This document shows, piece by piece, positions 20,544 through 29,100 of a stretch of 32,864 bases of DNA. The notes under the pieces were generated by a model. It saw nothing but the letters and a program-made list of their open reading frames with translations, was not told the origin of the DNA and did no database searches. Both the position numbers and the translations under genes were made by a program. The stretch comes from Actinomycetota bacterium (GTDB taxonomy: Bacteria; Actinomycetota; Actinomycetes; Streptosporangiales; Streptosporangiaceae): the NCBI GenBank assembly GCA_003168255.1, contig PMSU01000167.1:1-32864 (forward strand), in the 5' to 3' direction. Within the stretch, counting starts at the first letter, position 1; the number at the start of each line of letters is the position of its first letter.

Positions 20544-22895
20544 TCAGCCCTCAGATCTGCCCATGTCGACGCTCTGTCCTGCCCCCCGACCGGCCCCTGC
20601 GTCGCGCGGGCTCGGGGCTTGAGCAACAAGCCCCGGTGCGATGCCGTAGCCGTGCAGGATGGTTTCGGTGACCGAGCCGCCCGCCGCGTCGGTGGCGCTG
20701 ACCCGCAGTGTCACATCCGTCCCGGCCGGAGCGGTGAAACAGATCCGGAATCGCCCGCCGCCCTGCGGCGTGACCGCCGCGGGCCGGAACGTGTGGCCGT
20801 CGTTGAACGATACCTTCGCGCTCGCGCCGGTGATCCGCATGGCCCGGGCCAGCTGGAGATGGCCGACGCTGAGGGTGACAGTCTGCGGGCCGGCCGCGGT
20901 GGTGCCGTTCAGCGCGAGCCCCGCTACCTGGTAGTTCAGGGTCATCATCGGCTGCACCGTGCAATGGCGCTGGTACCCGGTCCTGGACAGGCCGCAGGAC
21001 CAGGACTGCGGGACCGTGGCGGCGGGGTGGCGCGCGGAGCGCCAGGTCCAGGTCGTGGTGCTTTGCGGCGAGAGCGGGAACATCGGGCCCTGCCTGCTCG
21101 CGGTGAGCGTGAACGTGATCACTGACGGCTTCGCGCTGAGCCGCACCGGCCTGATCCCGCGGGCCGGGTCGCCGTGTGCGATCTGCGTCCCGTTCTGATA
21201 GATCGCGTAACTGCCGGTGACCTTAACGCCCTGGCCGGCGGTGAAGCCGGTGCCGAGGTGGCCAGGGTAGTTGTCGCTGAACGGCGTGGTGTACAGCGTG
21301 AGCGTGTTCCCGGCCCGGAACGCCGACGGGAAGGCCGGGAAACGCGCGGCGAGGCTGCCGTGCGGCACTTGCACGTCCGGTTGCGGGTGCAGCGGGTAGG
21401 CGTTCCAGTCCTGGATGACCTGCTGGCCCGGGCGGAAATTCCGGGTGACATCGTTCTGCCCGCCGGCGGTCAACGTCTGGGATTGGCCGTAATAGGTCTG
21501 CCAGACCACCCTGGGCCCAGTCGACAGGTACTGGATCCGCGTTCCCGGGAGCTGGAACGGAACCAGCAGGCAGGAAAAGGCGAAGGCACCGTCGGCCAGG
21601 ACGTGGCCGCCGATCGTGCACCAGGATCCGGTGCTGGCCACATCCTGGTAGTAGTTCTCGTGGACCGTGGCCAGGCTCGCCGGGCTGGCATCGAAGTGCT
21701 GTACCGGGATGGTCCCGCGCGGCCCAAGGTAGTCCAGGTTGTAGGCGTACGGGGTGCCGGATGCGCCGGGTGGCGAGGTGAGCTGGGCCGCGGTCTGAGT
21801 CTGCAGCCAGCCGACCGTGGGCTTGCTCGTGGTCGGGTTGACCCACAGCGATATCCCGGAGCCGGACCAGCCGTGGCCGACCAGGTCGCCGTTGCCCGCC
21901 CCGCGCCACACGATGAATCTCGTGTACCGCAGTGCCGCGGGCCGCGGCGTGCTGAACCCGATCTGGCTGGTGGCTGACCGCTCGGCCAGGTGCACGGTGG
22001 TGCTGCCGCGGACCGTGAACTGGGGGAGCACCACCATCCGCTCGCGGCGGCCACCGTCGCCGGTGAAGACGCCGATGGCCCAGTAGTGGCCTGCTGGCAC
22101 GTTGAACTTGGCGGTCCCGTGCGAGAAGTAACCGATCTCCCCCAGGCCGAGGTGGCCCAGCCGCAACGGGTTGTCTTCGTTATGCAGGATAACGAAGTCC
22201 CCGGTGTCCGGGTGGCCCTGCAGGCTCCTCGCGCTCATCGTCAGCGTGCGCATCGGAAGCGCGGGCCCCGCTGCCAGCGCGGGCGCGGGCGCACCTGCCA
22301 GCGCGATCTTCGTGCCGCCGCCGAACAGGCCGTCCCGGCCGTAACTGGCCACGGCGTGATCGCCCAAGTACTGACGGGCCAGCGCGGCGCCGAACGTCTT
22401 TGCCCCGGATGCGGTCAGGTAGCCGTCCTCATAGCCCGGGCCGGACCGGGTGACCGTGACCCCGGGCAGCTTCGGCCGCTTTCGGGGGAACGTGACGTGC
22501 AGCGGCAGCCGCCCGGCCGTCTCGGCGCGCCGCAGCGCGCCCAGGTCAAACAAGCCCGGATCAAGGCCATGGCCGAGGTACGGCAGAGCGTCGCCGGGGA
22601 TCTCCTCGACGCGGCCGCCGAGCCCCAGCGTCATCAGGCTGGACGGCCCGCTCCCGCGCGCCACCGCGATCGCTGCGCCGCCAGCCGGGCCCGCGACGGC
22701 CTCCAGCCGCTCGCCGTTGATCAGCAAGACCGGCGCGGCCGCAGGAACCCGGGCGGCAGCGGCAGGGGCCAGGGCCCGGCCGGCCTGCGACGCCGAGGAG
22801 GCAATCGCCGGGACGGCGACCCCGCAGGCCAGGACGGTGCTGACGGCGGCCGCAGCGAGCGTGCAGCGGGGCCGCCAGGACAGATGCTGACTCAT
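20544..22895 (-). CDS. Secreted S8-protease-like protein without catalytic domain
   Basis: A 783-residue exported protein. ATG 22895 has GGAGGAG five bases upstream. A signal peptide follows (RPRCTLAAAAVSTVLACGVAVP, cut near AIASSAS). Residues ~55-140 (VLLINGERLEAV, EEIPGDALPYLGHGLDPGLF, LGALRRAETAGRLPLHVTF) resemble the N-terminal pro-region of large actinomycete S8 serine proteases. In those proteins a subtilase domain follows. Here I see no D/H/S triad context (no GTSMA-like serine motif). Instead the chain continues as beta-rich modules: MRTLTMSARSLQGHP, GTAKFNVPAGHYWAIGVF, ENYYQDVASTGSWCTIGG and a C-terminal Ig-like stretch (RFRICFTAPAGTDVTLRVSA). These resemble the C-terminal parts of such proteases. 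It may be a protease decoy, inhibitor or surface protein; this is inference. Two clusters of conserved Cys/Trp suggest folding outside the cell. Confidence 0.75.
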   Translation of the reverse strand: MSQHLSWRPRCTLAAAAVSTVLACGVAVPAIASSASQAGRALAPAAAARVPAAAPVLLINGERLEAVAGPAGGAAIAVARGSGPSSLMTLGLGGRVEEIPGDALPYLGHGLDPGLFDLGALRRAETAGRLPLHVTFPRKRPKLPGVTVTRSGPGYEDGYLTASGAKTFGAALARQYLGDHAVASYGRDGLFGGGTKIALAGAPAPALAAGPALPMRTLTMSARSLQGHPDTGDFVILHNEDNPLRLGHLGLGEIGYFSHGTAKFNVPAGHYWAIGVFTGDGGRRERMVVLPQFTVRGSTTVHLAERSATSQIGFSTPRPAALRYTRFIVWRGAGNGDLVGHGWSGSGISLWVNPTTSKPTVGWLQTQTAAQLTSPPGASGTPYAYNLDYLGPRGTIPVQHFDASPASLATVHENYYQDVASTGSWCTIGGHVLADGAFAFSCLLVPFQLPGTRIQYLSTGPRVVWQTYYGQSQTLTAGGQNDVTRNFRPGQQVIQDWNAYPLHPQPDVQVPHGSLAARFPAFPSAFRAGNTLTLYTTPFSDNYPGHLGTGFTAGQGVKVTGSYAIYQNGTQIAHGDPARGIRPVRLSAKPSVITFTLTASRQGPMFPLSPQSTTTWTWRSARHPAATVPQSWSCGLSRTGYQRHCTVQPMMTLNYQVAGLALNGTTAAGPQTVTLSVGHLQLARAMRITGASAKVSFNDGHTFRPAAVTPQGGGRFRICFTAPAGTDVTLRVSATDAAGGSVTETILHGYGIAPGLVAQAPSPRDAGAGRGAGQSVDMGRSEG

Positions 22896-22984
22896 GCGAT
22901 CTCCTCCGGGCACTAGGGGCCGGCCGACAGTGGCGGCGGCACTGGCCGCCAGAGAGGCAGCAAGGCCGACGTAAGACCGTCAGT

Positions 22985-23046
22985 TCGACTATATATATCA
23001 GCAAAATATATGTCATGCCAGTGTGAGCTGTCATGTCAGCGTGAGT
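22985..23046 (-). promoter_or_regulatory. AT-rich promoter region with 18-bp tandem repeats
   Basis: Upstream of the S8-like gene lies an AT-rich island (22988-23011, actatatatatcagcaaaat and following) unlike the surrounding GC-rich DNA. It is adjacent to two tandem 18-bp units at 23011-23028 and 23029-23046 (tgtcatgycagygtgagy; three mismatches). The layout, tandem sites behind an AT-rich core promoter, suggests an activator- or repressor-controlled promoter reading minus. The remaining 22896-23214 gap holds only the hairpin at 23099-23133 and no gene. Confidence 0.55.
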
Positions 23047-23098
23047 ACGTCAATGCCCGGGATGCCGGAGCCCGACCTGCTTCGTCCTGCGTCCCCGC

Positions 23099-23133
23099 CC
23101 GGCGGGCGGGCGGCCGGCCGGCCCGCCCGCCGG
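23099..23133 (-). terminator. Strong hairpin terminator after the P450 operon
   Basis: Perfect 13-bp inverted repeat ccggcgggcgggc (23099-23111) and gcccgcccgccgg (23121-23133) around a 9-nt GGCCGGCCG loop, ~80 bp after the P450 stop. It is very GC-rich, with no T-run. It separates the P450 operon from the S8-like gene promoter. Confidence 0.65.
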
Positions 23134-23214
23134 CGAGGAGATCATCAACCGCAGGGCACGCGGCGACGGCTGTCCTGGATGAACGCTCCAGGACACTGAC
23201 CTGCGCGGCCGCGG

Positions 23215-24486
23215 TCAGCGAATGCGAAGCGGGAGCGTGCGCGGACCGCGGATCTGGCCTGCGGACCACGTCACCGCCGACGGGTCGTCAAGGGTGAACC
23301 CTGAGATTCGCTCGAGCCAGACTTCGAGGGCGACCCGGAGCTCCATGCGTGCCAGGTGCGAACCTACGCAGCGGTGGATGCCGAGGCCGAACGCGGCGTG
23401 CTGGTTGACCTCGCGGTCGATGACGACCTCATCCGCCCGGTCGAACTGAGCCGGATCACGGTTGGCCGCCGGGAACGACAGCAGGATCCAGTCATCGGCC
23501 TTCATGTCGACGCCGCGCCAGCGCATGTCTTCCTTCACCAGCCGCGCCATGGTGACCGGCGCGTAGGCGCGGAGGAACTCCTCCATCGCTGTCGGCAGCA
23601 GCCCGGGCTCGGCAGCGAGTCGCTCGCGGTCCTGCGGAGTCTTCGCCAGATGCCACAGCGAGGCGCCGATCGCGCTCCACGTCGTGTCGATGCCGGCGAT
23701 GAGCAGCAGGGCCATGGTGCCGGCGACGTGGGACGGGTCGAGCTTATGACCGTGAAGTTCGGCGTTGATCAGGAAGGTGGTGAGGTCCTCGCGCGGGTTT
23801 TCGACATGGTCGTGGATCTGCGCGAGCAGGTAGTTGAAGAGCGCCGCCATTCGCGCGAGGCGCTCGTCGGTCGGCAGGTTGATGCCTTCGAGGGTGTTCT
23901 CGACGAACTCACGGAACTGCGGTCCGTCCTCGGCGGGAAAGCCGAGCATGTCAGCGATGACGCGCATCGGGATGTGCTGCGCGTAGTCGCGGGCGGCGTC
24001 GACGACGTCGTGCCCCGCGAACGCGTCGATGAGTGAGTGGCACAGCGCTCTGGTCGCCGGCTCCTGCCTGGTGATCGCGGTCTTGGTGAACGCGGGGAGC
24101 AGCAGCTTGCGCGCGTCGTGGTGGAATGGCGGGTCGGAGGAGATCGGCGGCACGCCGCCGACCGGCGCCAGTTCGAGCGGCGGCCGGAAGTTGCTCATGA
24201 TGATCGACCGCGAGGAGAAGCGCCCGGTGTCGTAGGCGATCGCCGCGACGTCCTCGTAGCGCGTCGGCAGCCATCCGCCACCGAACCGCTCGGTGCGCGC
24301 GATCGGGCAGCGCTGGCGCAGCTCGTCCTGGATCGGGTAGGGGCCAGCGGACCACTCTGGCTCAAGATGGGAGAAGTCGGTCGCCCAGTCGGAGACCGGG
24401 CCTGTGATGATCTCGCTGCGCGTGCCGAGGGGCAGGTCTGCGCGCGTCTCGCTGAAGTCCCGGCTGAAGCGGTCACCGGCGGTCAT
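23215..24486 (-). CDS. Cytochrome P450 (bacterial class I)
   Basis: A 423-residue soluble monooxygenase. Heme-binding loop AFGLGIHRCVGSHLARMEL has Cys373 as thiolate ligand. The I-helix oxygen motif is LLIAGIDTTWSAIG (AGIDTT 264-269). The K-helix ExxR is E303-F-L-R306, with R placed in ANRDPAQFDR for the PERF-like region. The start ATG 24486 overlaps the ferredoxin stop (ATGA), so the two should be translationally coupled and made in equal amounts. The ferredoxin supplies electrons; no reductase gene is in view. It differs from typical CYP107-like enzymes in the N-terminal ~40 residues (a longer leader), but the subfamily and substrate cannot be judged by eye. It ends in a separate unit after the hairpin. 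Confidence 0.95.
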   Translation of the reverse strand: MTAGDRFSRDFSETRADLPLGTRSEIITGPVSDWATDFSHLEPEWSAGPYPIQDELRQRCPIARTERFGGGWLPTRYEDVAAIAYDTGRFSSRSIIMSNFRPPLELAPVGGVPPISSDPPFHHDARKLLLPAFTKTAITRQEPATRALCHSLIDAFAGHDVVDAARDYAQHIPMRVIADMLGFPAEDGPQFREFVENTLEGINLPTDERLARMAALFNYLLAQIHDHVENPREDLTTFLINAELHGHKLDPSHVAGTMALLLIAGIDTTWSAIGASLWHLAKTPQDRERLAAEPGLLPTAMEEFLRAYAPVTMARLVKEDMRWRGVDMKADDWILLSFPAANRDPAQFDRADEVVIDREVNQHAAFGLGIHRCVGSHLARMELRVALEVWLERISGFTLDDPSAVTWSAGQIRGPRTLPLRIR

Positions 24487-24689
24487 GTCAGGTCTCCGGT
24501 GAGGACCTCGATCGCGCGCTCGGGACAGTTGGCCGCTGCCAGGCGTGCGTCGCGCTCGTTGGCCGGTGGCACGGGCCCCTCGCCCAGGACCGTCCCGTAA
24601 CCCTCGCCATCCTCGCCAAACAGGCTGGGGGCGAGGTCGTAGCAGCGGCCGTGCCCTTGGCAGCGCCCGGAGCTGATCTTCACTTTCAC
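24483..24689 (-). CDS. Small 3Fe-4S-type ferredoxin with CxxHxxC motif
   Basis: A 68-residue electron carrier. I chose GTG 24689 (VKVKISSGRC), which has AGGAA upstream and overlaps the TetR stop (GTGA); an extended frame to 24764 lacks ferredoxin features. Cluster residues are C10-QG-H13-GR-C16 and C55-P, i.e. CxxHxxC(x)nCP. Such P450-associated ferredoxins replace the second cluster Cys by another residue, here His, and usually carry a [3Fe-4S] cluster. A hydrophobic core VLGEGPVPPANERDARLAAA connects the sites. It most likely reduces the adjacent P450, with which it overlaps by 4 bp. The type of cluster is family knowledge, not seen directly. Confidence 0.93.
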   Translation of the reverse strand: MKVKISSGRCQGHGRCYDLAPSLFGEDGEGYGTVLGEGPVPPANERDARLAAANCPERAIEVLTGDLT

Positions 24690-25303
24690 TGCGCTGTTCC
24701 TGTCTGTGCGGTGATGCCGGTTCGGGCCAGGGCGGTCACGACGCGACTGAGCAACGCGGTCCACTCTTCGTCGTCGACCGCATGCAGGTCCGGCGTAACG
24801 AGCGCGCTGCCCATCGCGAGCAGGAGGCAGAAGTGGGCGAGCGCGTTCGGTGACAGCGCGGGATCAAGCTCGCCACCAGCTTGGGCGACGCGCATGAGCT
24901 CGGCAATCCAGTCAGCGCGTTCGCCGATGTAGTCGCGCATCGGCCGGGCCACGTCCTCGTCGCGACGGGCCGCGACCAGCGCTTCGACGATGAGGTAGCC
25001 GCGGGCATCGCGACGGCGGGGCAGCCACCGGCCGATGACGAGAAGCAGATCCGTGACCGACCGGTCGGGATCAGTGGCGAACAGGTCGGCGAGCAGTCGC
25101 CGGCCGTGCGTACGCAGTGCGCCGGTGAGCAGTTCCGCCTTCGAGTCGAAGTGCGCGTAGATCGCGCCGTTGCTGACGCCCGCGGCCGCGGCGATGTCAG
25201 CCACGCGGGTGCCGTCGTATCCGCGCTTGGCGAAGACGTCGGCGGCGGCCCGCAGCAACCGCTCACGAGTCTCGGCACCGGTGACGCCCGCGATGCGGCC
25301 CAT
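24686..25303 (-). CDS. TetR family regulator of the ferredoxin-P450 operon
   Basis: A 205-residue repressor. The start ATG 25303 (MGRIAGVTGAETRERLLRAA) is preferred over upstream ATG 25327 because a promoter-like -35/-10 pair covers the extra codons. The TetR HTH lies at ~15-60: ADVFAKRGYDGTRVADIAAA, AGVSNGAIYAHFDSKAELL. The rest (LIVEALVAARRDEDVARPM, ALAHFCLLLAMGSALV) is the helical ligand/dimer domain. Its stop overlaps the ferredoxin start (GTGA) and the ferredoxin overlaps the P450 (ATGA), so regulator and enzymes are one operon. A GAACGTTC palindrome in its promoter fits autorepression. The inducer is unknown. Confidence 0.93.
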   Translation of the reverse strand: MGRIAGVTGAETRERLLRAAADVFAKRGYDGTRVADIAAAAGVSNGAIYAHFDSKAELLTGALRTHGRRLLADLFATDPDRSVTDLLLVIGRWLPRRRDARGYLIVEALVAARRDEDVARPMRDYIGERADWIAELMRVAQAGGELDPALSPNALAHFCLLLAMGSALVTPDLHAVDDEEWTALLSRVVTALARTGITAQTGTAQ

Positions 25304-25339
25304 AGGCAGAATTAAAAGAACGTTCATCTGATTCGTCAA
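25304..25339 (-). promoter_or_regulatory. Promoter with GAACGTTC palindrome for the TetR-ferredoxin-P450 operon
   Basis: On the minus strand, -35 TTGACG (25334-25339) and -10 TAATTC (25309-25314) are spaced 19 bp, with the ATG 5 bp after -10, so the message is probably leaderless. The perfect palindrome GAACGTTC (25318-25325) sits between the two hexamers, an ideal TetR repressor site. The following gap to 25582 holds no gene; a tight hairpin CCTGC-ga-GCAGG (25430-25441) is present. Confidence 0.65.
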
Positions 25340-25582
25340 GGGGCAAGCATGACCCTCTAGCGATAGGCGGACTGCGCGCGCGCTCTCCAACTGCGTCTAT
25401 CACTCAGCGTGATGCCATAACGCTACTTTCCTGCGAGCAGGATAACTGTCAATGCGCATATGATCATGATGAGAACGGGCAATTCGATCGAAGCCAGACT
25501 CCATGAGGCCGATACCCACCTTGGCAGCGGCGCAATGCCCAGCACGCGCGGGGTGGCGGACCTCGGCCGGCCTGGCCCTGGC

Positions 25583-25963
25583 TCAGCGGGTCGGCCGCCC
25601 GAGCAGCTTCTCGATACTGCGGCGCTCGCGTTTGGTCGGACGGCCTGCGCCTCGATCGCGAGTAGCCACCGCGACAGCTTCCTCGCGCGGCGGAGCGGGC
25701 GGGCTGTTGTCGGTATAGCACTCGGCGGCAGCAGGTGCGCCGACGCGCCTGGTAATGACCCGCAAGACGACCACGACGCGTTCGCGTCCCTCTTGGCGCA
25801 GCCGCACCTCGTCACCGGCCTGGACCGCATGCGCGGGCTTGACCCGTGCCCCGTTGACCCTGACGTGCCCGGCCCGGCAGGCACCCGACGCGGCCGGACG
25901 GGTCCTGGCCAGCCGCACCGACCAGATCCAGCTGTCCACCCGCCCCGTCTGCTCACCTGCCAC
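25583..25963 (-). CDS. S4-domain RNA-binding protein, Hsp15-like
   Basis: A 126-residue protein with an S4 RNA-binding domain at ~8-65: RVDSWIWSVRLARTRPAAS, ACRAGHVRVNGARVKPAHA, VQAGDEVRLRQ. This is the alpha-L fold of ribosomal protein S4 and the Hsp15 family, which in E. coli binds stalled 50S subunits. The RVDSW(I)W N-terminus and C-terminal basic tail (GRPTKRERRSIEKLLGRPTR) match actinomycete Hsp15-like proteins. Start GTG 25963 (MAGEQTGRVD) has a weak upstream site; GTG of RVDSWIW, eight codons later, is possible. No partner genes are evident: flanking genes are regulators on the same strand with large gaps. Confidence 0.9.
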   Translation of the reverse strand: MAGEQTGRVDSWIWSVRLARTRPAASGACRAGHVRVNGARVKPAHAVQAGDEVRLRQEGRERVVVVLRVITRRVGAPAAAECYTDNSPPAPPREEAVAVATRDRGAGRPTKRERRSIEKLLGRPTR

Positions 25964-26147
25964 TCAGCAACTGTAATGCGGCGCGTGCCCCGGAAACTCC
26001 GGGCAGTCCGGTCTGCGGATTACCGATATTCAATCTTCCGAACGGACAGGGCCAGACAACCGGTCAGGTTCCAGTGACTGGGCGCAGGCCAGCGGGCTCC
26101 GGCGCGACATGGTTACCGCGGCCTGGCTGGGTCGCCCACATGGCCGG

Positions 26148-29100
26148 TCATGTGGTCTTGGCCGGACCCGGCTGACCTGCGGGCATGCGGGAGGGGTCGG
26201 GGATGCCGAGGGCGGTGTACAGGTGGCGGGCGTGCTGCCCGTGCTCGTGGGCCTGGCTGAGATCGCCGGCAGCGTGGGCGGCGTCAGCCAGGCCGTGGTG
26301 GGCGCGGGCTTGCTGGTAGCGGTCGCCGGTCTGGCGGGCCAGGGTGAGCGCCGTGGTGTAGCAGTCGCGGGCCTGGCCGGGCTGGCCGACAGCCAGGTAG
26401 GTTTCCCCGGCGCCATTGAGCGCATCGGCCTCACCGTCGCTGCTGCCGAGCTCGCGGAACAGGGCCAGTGACTGCTGGTGGTACTCGGCGGCCTGATCGT
26501 ATTGGCCCTGCCGGTAGGAGACCTCGCCGAGACGGGCCAGGGCGCGAGCCTGCTCGCGCCGGTTACCGGTCTGGCGGGTGAGGGCAAGGGCGGCTGCATG
26601 GCTGACGCGAGCCTGGCCGGGCTGGCCAGCGGCCAGGGCGGTTTCCCCGGTGCCGTTGAGCGCGTCGGCTTCCCCGTCGCGGTTGCCGATCTCCTGGCAG
26701 AGGGCTAGTGCCTGCTGGTGGTAGTCGGCGGCCTGGTCGAGGTGACCCTGTTGGCGGTAGACCCCGCCGAGCCTGGTCAGCACTTCGGCCTCGCAGTGCT
26801 GGTTGCCGGTCTGGCGGGACAGCGGGAGGGCCTGCCGCAGGTGATCGGCGGCCTGCTGGTAGCGGCCCTGCAGATAGCAGATCTCCCCGAGGTTACCCAG
26901 CGCGCAGGCCACGTCGTCCTCGTCGCCGATCTGGCGGGCCAGCGTCAGGACCTGCTGAAAGTGATCGGCAGCCTGCTGGTAGCGGCTCTGCCGGAGGTAA
27001 ACGACACCTATGTTGCCCAGGGTGACAAGCTCACCAAGCTGATCGTCCAGCTCGCGGAACAGGCTGAGGGCCTGTCGGTAGCGGTGGGCGGCCTGCTGGT
27101 AGCGGCCCTGCTGGTCGTGAACGGTGGCGAGGCCGGCTAGCCCGCGGGCTTGGGTATGCCGGTCGCCGATGTCGCGAGCAACGGCAAGGGCCTGCTGGTG
27201 GCAGTCGGTGGCTTGCAGGTGATGGCCCTGCCGGTAGTGGAAGGCGCCGAGGTTGTTCAGCACGCGGGCCTGGGCGGCGCGGTCGCCGCTGTCGCGGGCG
27301 GCAGCGAGGGCGCGGGTACAGATGGTCAGCCCCTCAGTTTCGTGGCCGGTGGCGAGGTACAGGTACAACGTGCCGGCCAGCCGGGTGGTGTGGCCGGGCC
27401 AGCCTCGGGTCGCGGTGCAGGCGGTGACCGCGGAAAGGGTGGCAAGTTCGGTATCCAGCCAGGCCACCGCAGTGGACTGGTCACCGAACGCCGGAACAGG
27501 CGTGCCCGCGGGAATATGGTCGGGCCGGTGGTGGCGTGCGAACGGGGCGAGGCAGTCCATGGCGGCGCCGCAGGCGGCGAGGTAGTAGTCAAACAGCCCG
27601 GTCAGCGCCGCCTGCCGGGCCTGGTCACTGTCACTACCCGCGGCCAGGCCAGCGGCGTAGCCGCGCAGCAGGTCATGCATGCCATAGCGGTCTGCCCCGG
27701 CGGGCTGGATCAGGTGGGCGCGGGCCAGCACGGCCAGCTGCTGCCCGGCCCGGGTCACGCCGGTGCCGGCCAGCGCGGCGGCCGCGTACCGGTCCCAGTC
27801 CGCGCCCGGGTGCAGGCCCAGCAGCCGGAACATCCGGCCGGCCTGGGGCGGCAGGTGACGGTAAGACCAGGAGAACACGCTGACCACCGCGGTCCGCGGA
27901 TCCCCGCCCGCATCCAGCAACTCCAGCCGGTCCTGCAGTCCGGCCAGCTCAACGACCAGCCCGGCCAGCGGCGTATCCGGCCGGGCCACCGCGAGCTCGG
28001 CCGCCACCCGCAGCGCCAGCGGCAACCTGGCACACTGGGCCGCCAGCGCCGCGGCGGCCGCCGGATCGACCTCAGCCCGCTGACCGATCAGCGTGTACAG
28101 CAGCGTCACCGCGTCGGCGGCGGGCAGCACGTCCAGATCCAGGCGGTGGGCACCATCCCTGGCAACTAGCCCGGCCATCGAGTCGCGGCTGGTCACCAGC
28201 GTCATCACCGAGGAGCTGCCGGGCAGCAGCGGCCGCACCTGCTCCACCGTCGCGGCGTTATCCAGCACCACCAGCAGCCGCCTGCCGGCCACCAGCGACC
28301 GGTACCGGCCCGCCCGCTCGGCTTCCTCCAGCGGGATATCGGCGCCCGCCACGCCCAGCGCGCGCAAAAACCCGGCCAGCGCCTCGGTGGCCAGCATCGG
28401 CTGGTCTGGATCGTAGCCGCGCAGGTTCACATACAGCTGGCCATCAGGAAAGGAATCGGTCACCCGGTGCGCCCACCGCACTGCCAGCGCCGTCTTGCCC
28501 ACCCCCGCAGTCCCCGATACCGCGGAAATCACTACCAGTCCCGGCGCCTCACCCGCCGCGCAGGCCGTGACGGGTAGCAGCCAGTCCAGCTCCGCCAGCT
28601 CGGCTTCCCGGCTGGTGAATCCCTCCACATCGGCCGGGAGCTCCCGGGGCACTATCACCGCCCGGGCCAGCACTGCCGCCTTGGCCGGGGCGTCGAGTGT
28701 GGGGTCCTGACGCAGGATGGCGCCTTCGAGGGCAGCGATGTCGGGGCCTGGCTGGAGGCCGAGCTCGTCACTGAGGTGGCGGCGTAGCCGCTGGTAGGCC
28801 CGCAAGGCGTCGGCCTGCCGTCCGCTGCGGTACAAGGCCAGCATCAGCTGGGACCACAGCCGTTCCCGCAGCGGCTGCTGGGCGACAGCGGCTTCGGCGG
28901 CGGTCACCACCGCGTCGTGCTCGCCGAGCGCGAGCCGGGCATCCAGCAGGGCCTCGGTGGCCTGCAGCCGCAGCTCCTCCAGCCGGGTGATCTCCCCCGC
29001 CGCCCACAGCTGCCCGGCCACGTCGGCCAGCGCCGCCCCCCGCCAGCGGCCCAGCGCCGCGTGCAGCAGCCCGGCCGCCCCGGCCGGGTCACCCGCCGCC

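Noticed and set aside
25464..25956. Frames antisense to or shifted from the S4-domain gene
   Set aside because: The S4-domain frame has a clear family pattern; the others do not.
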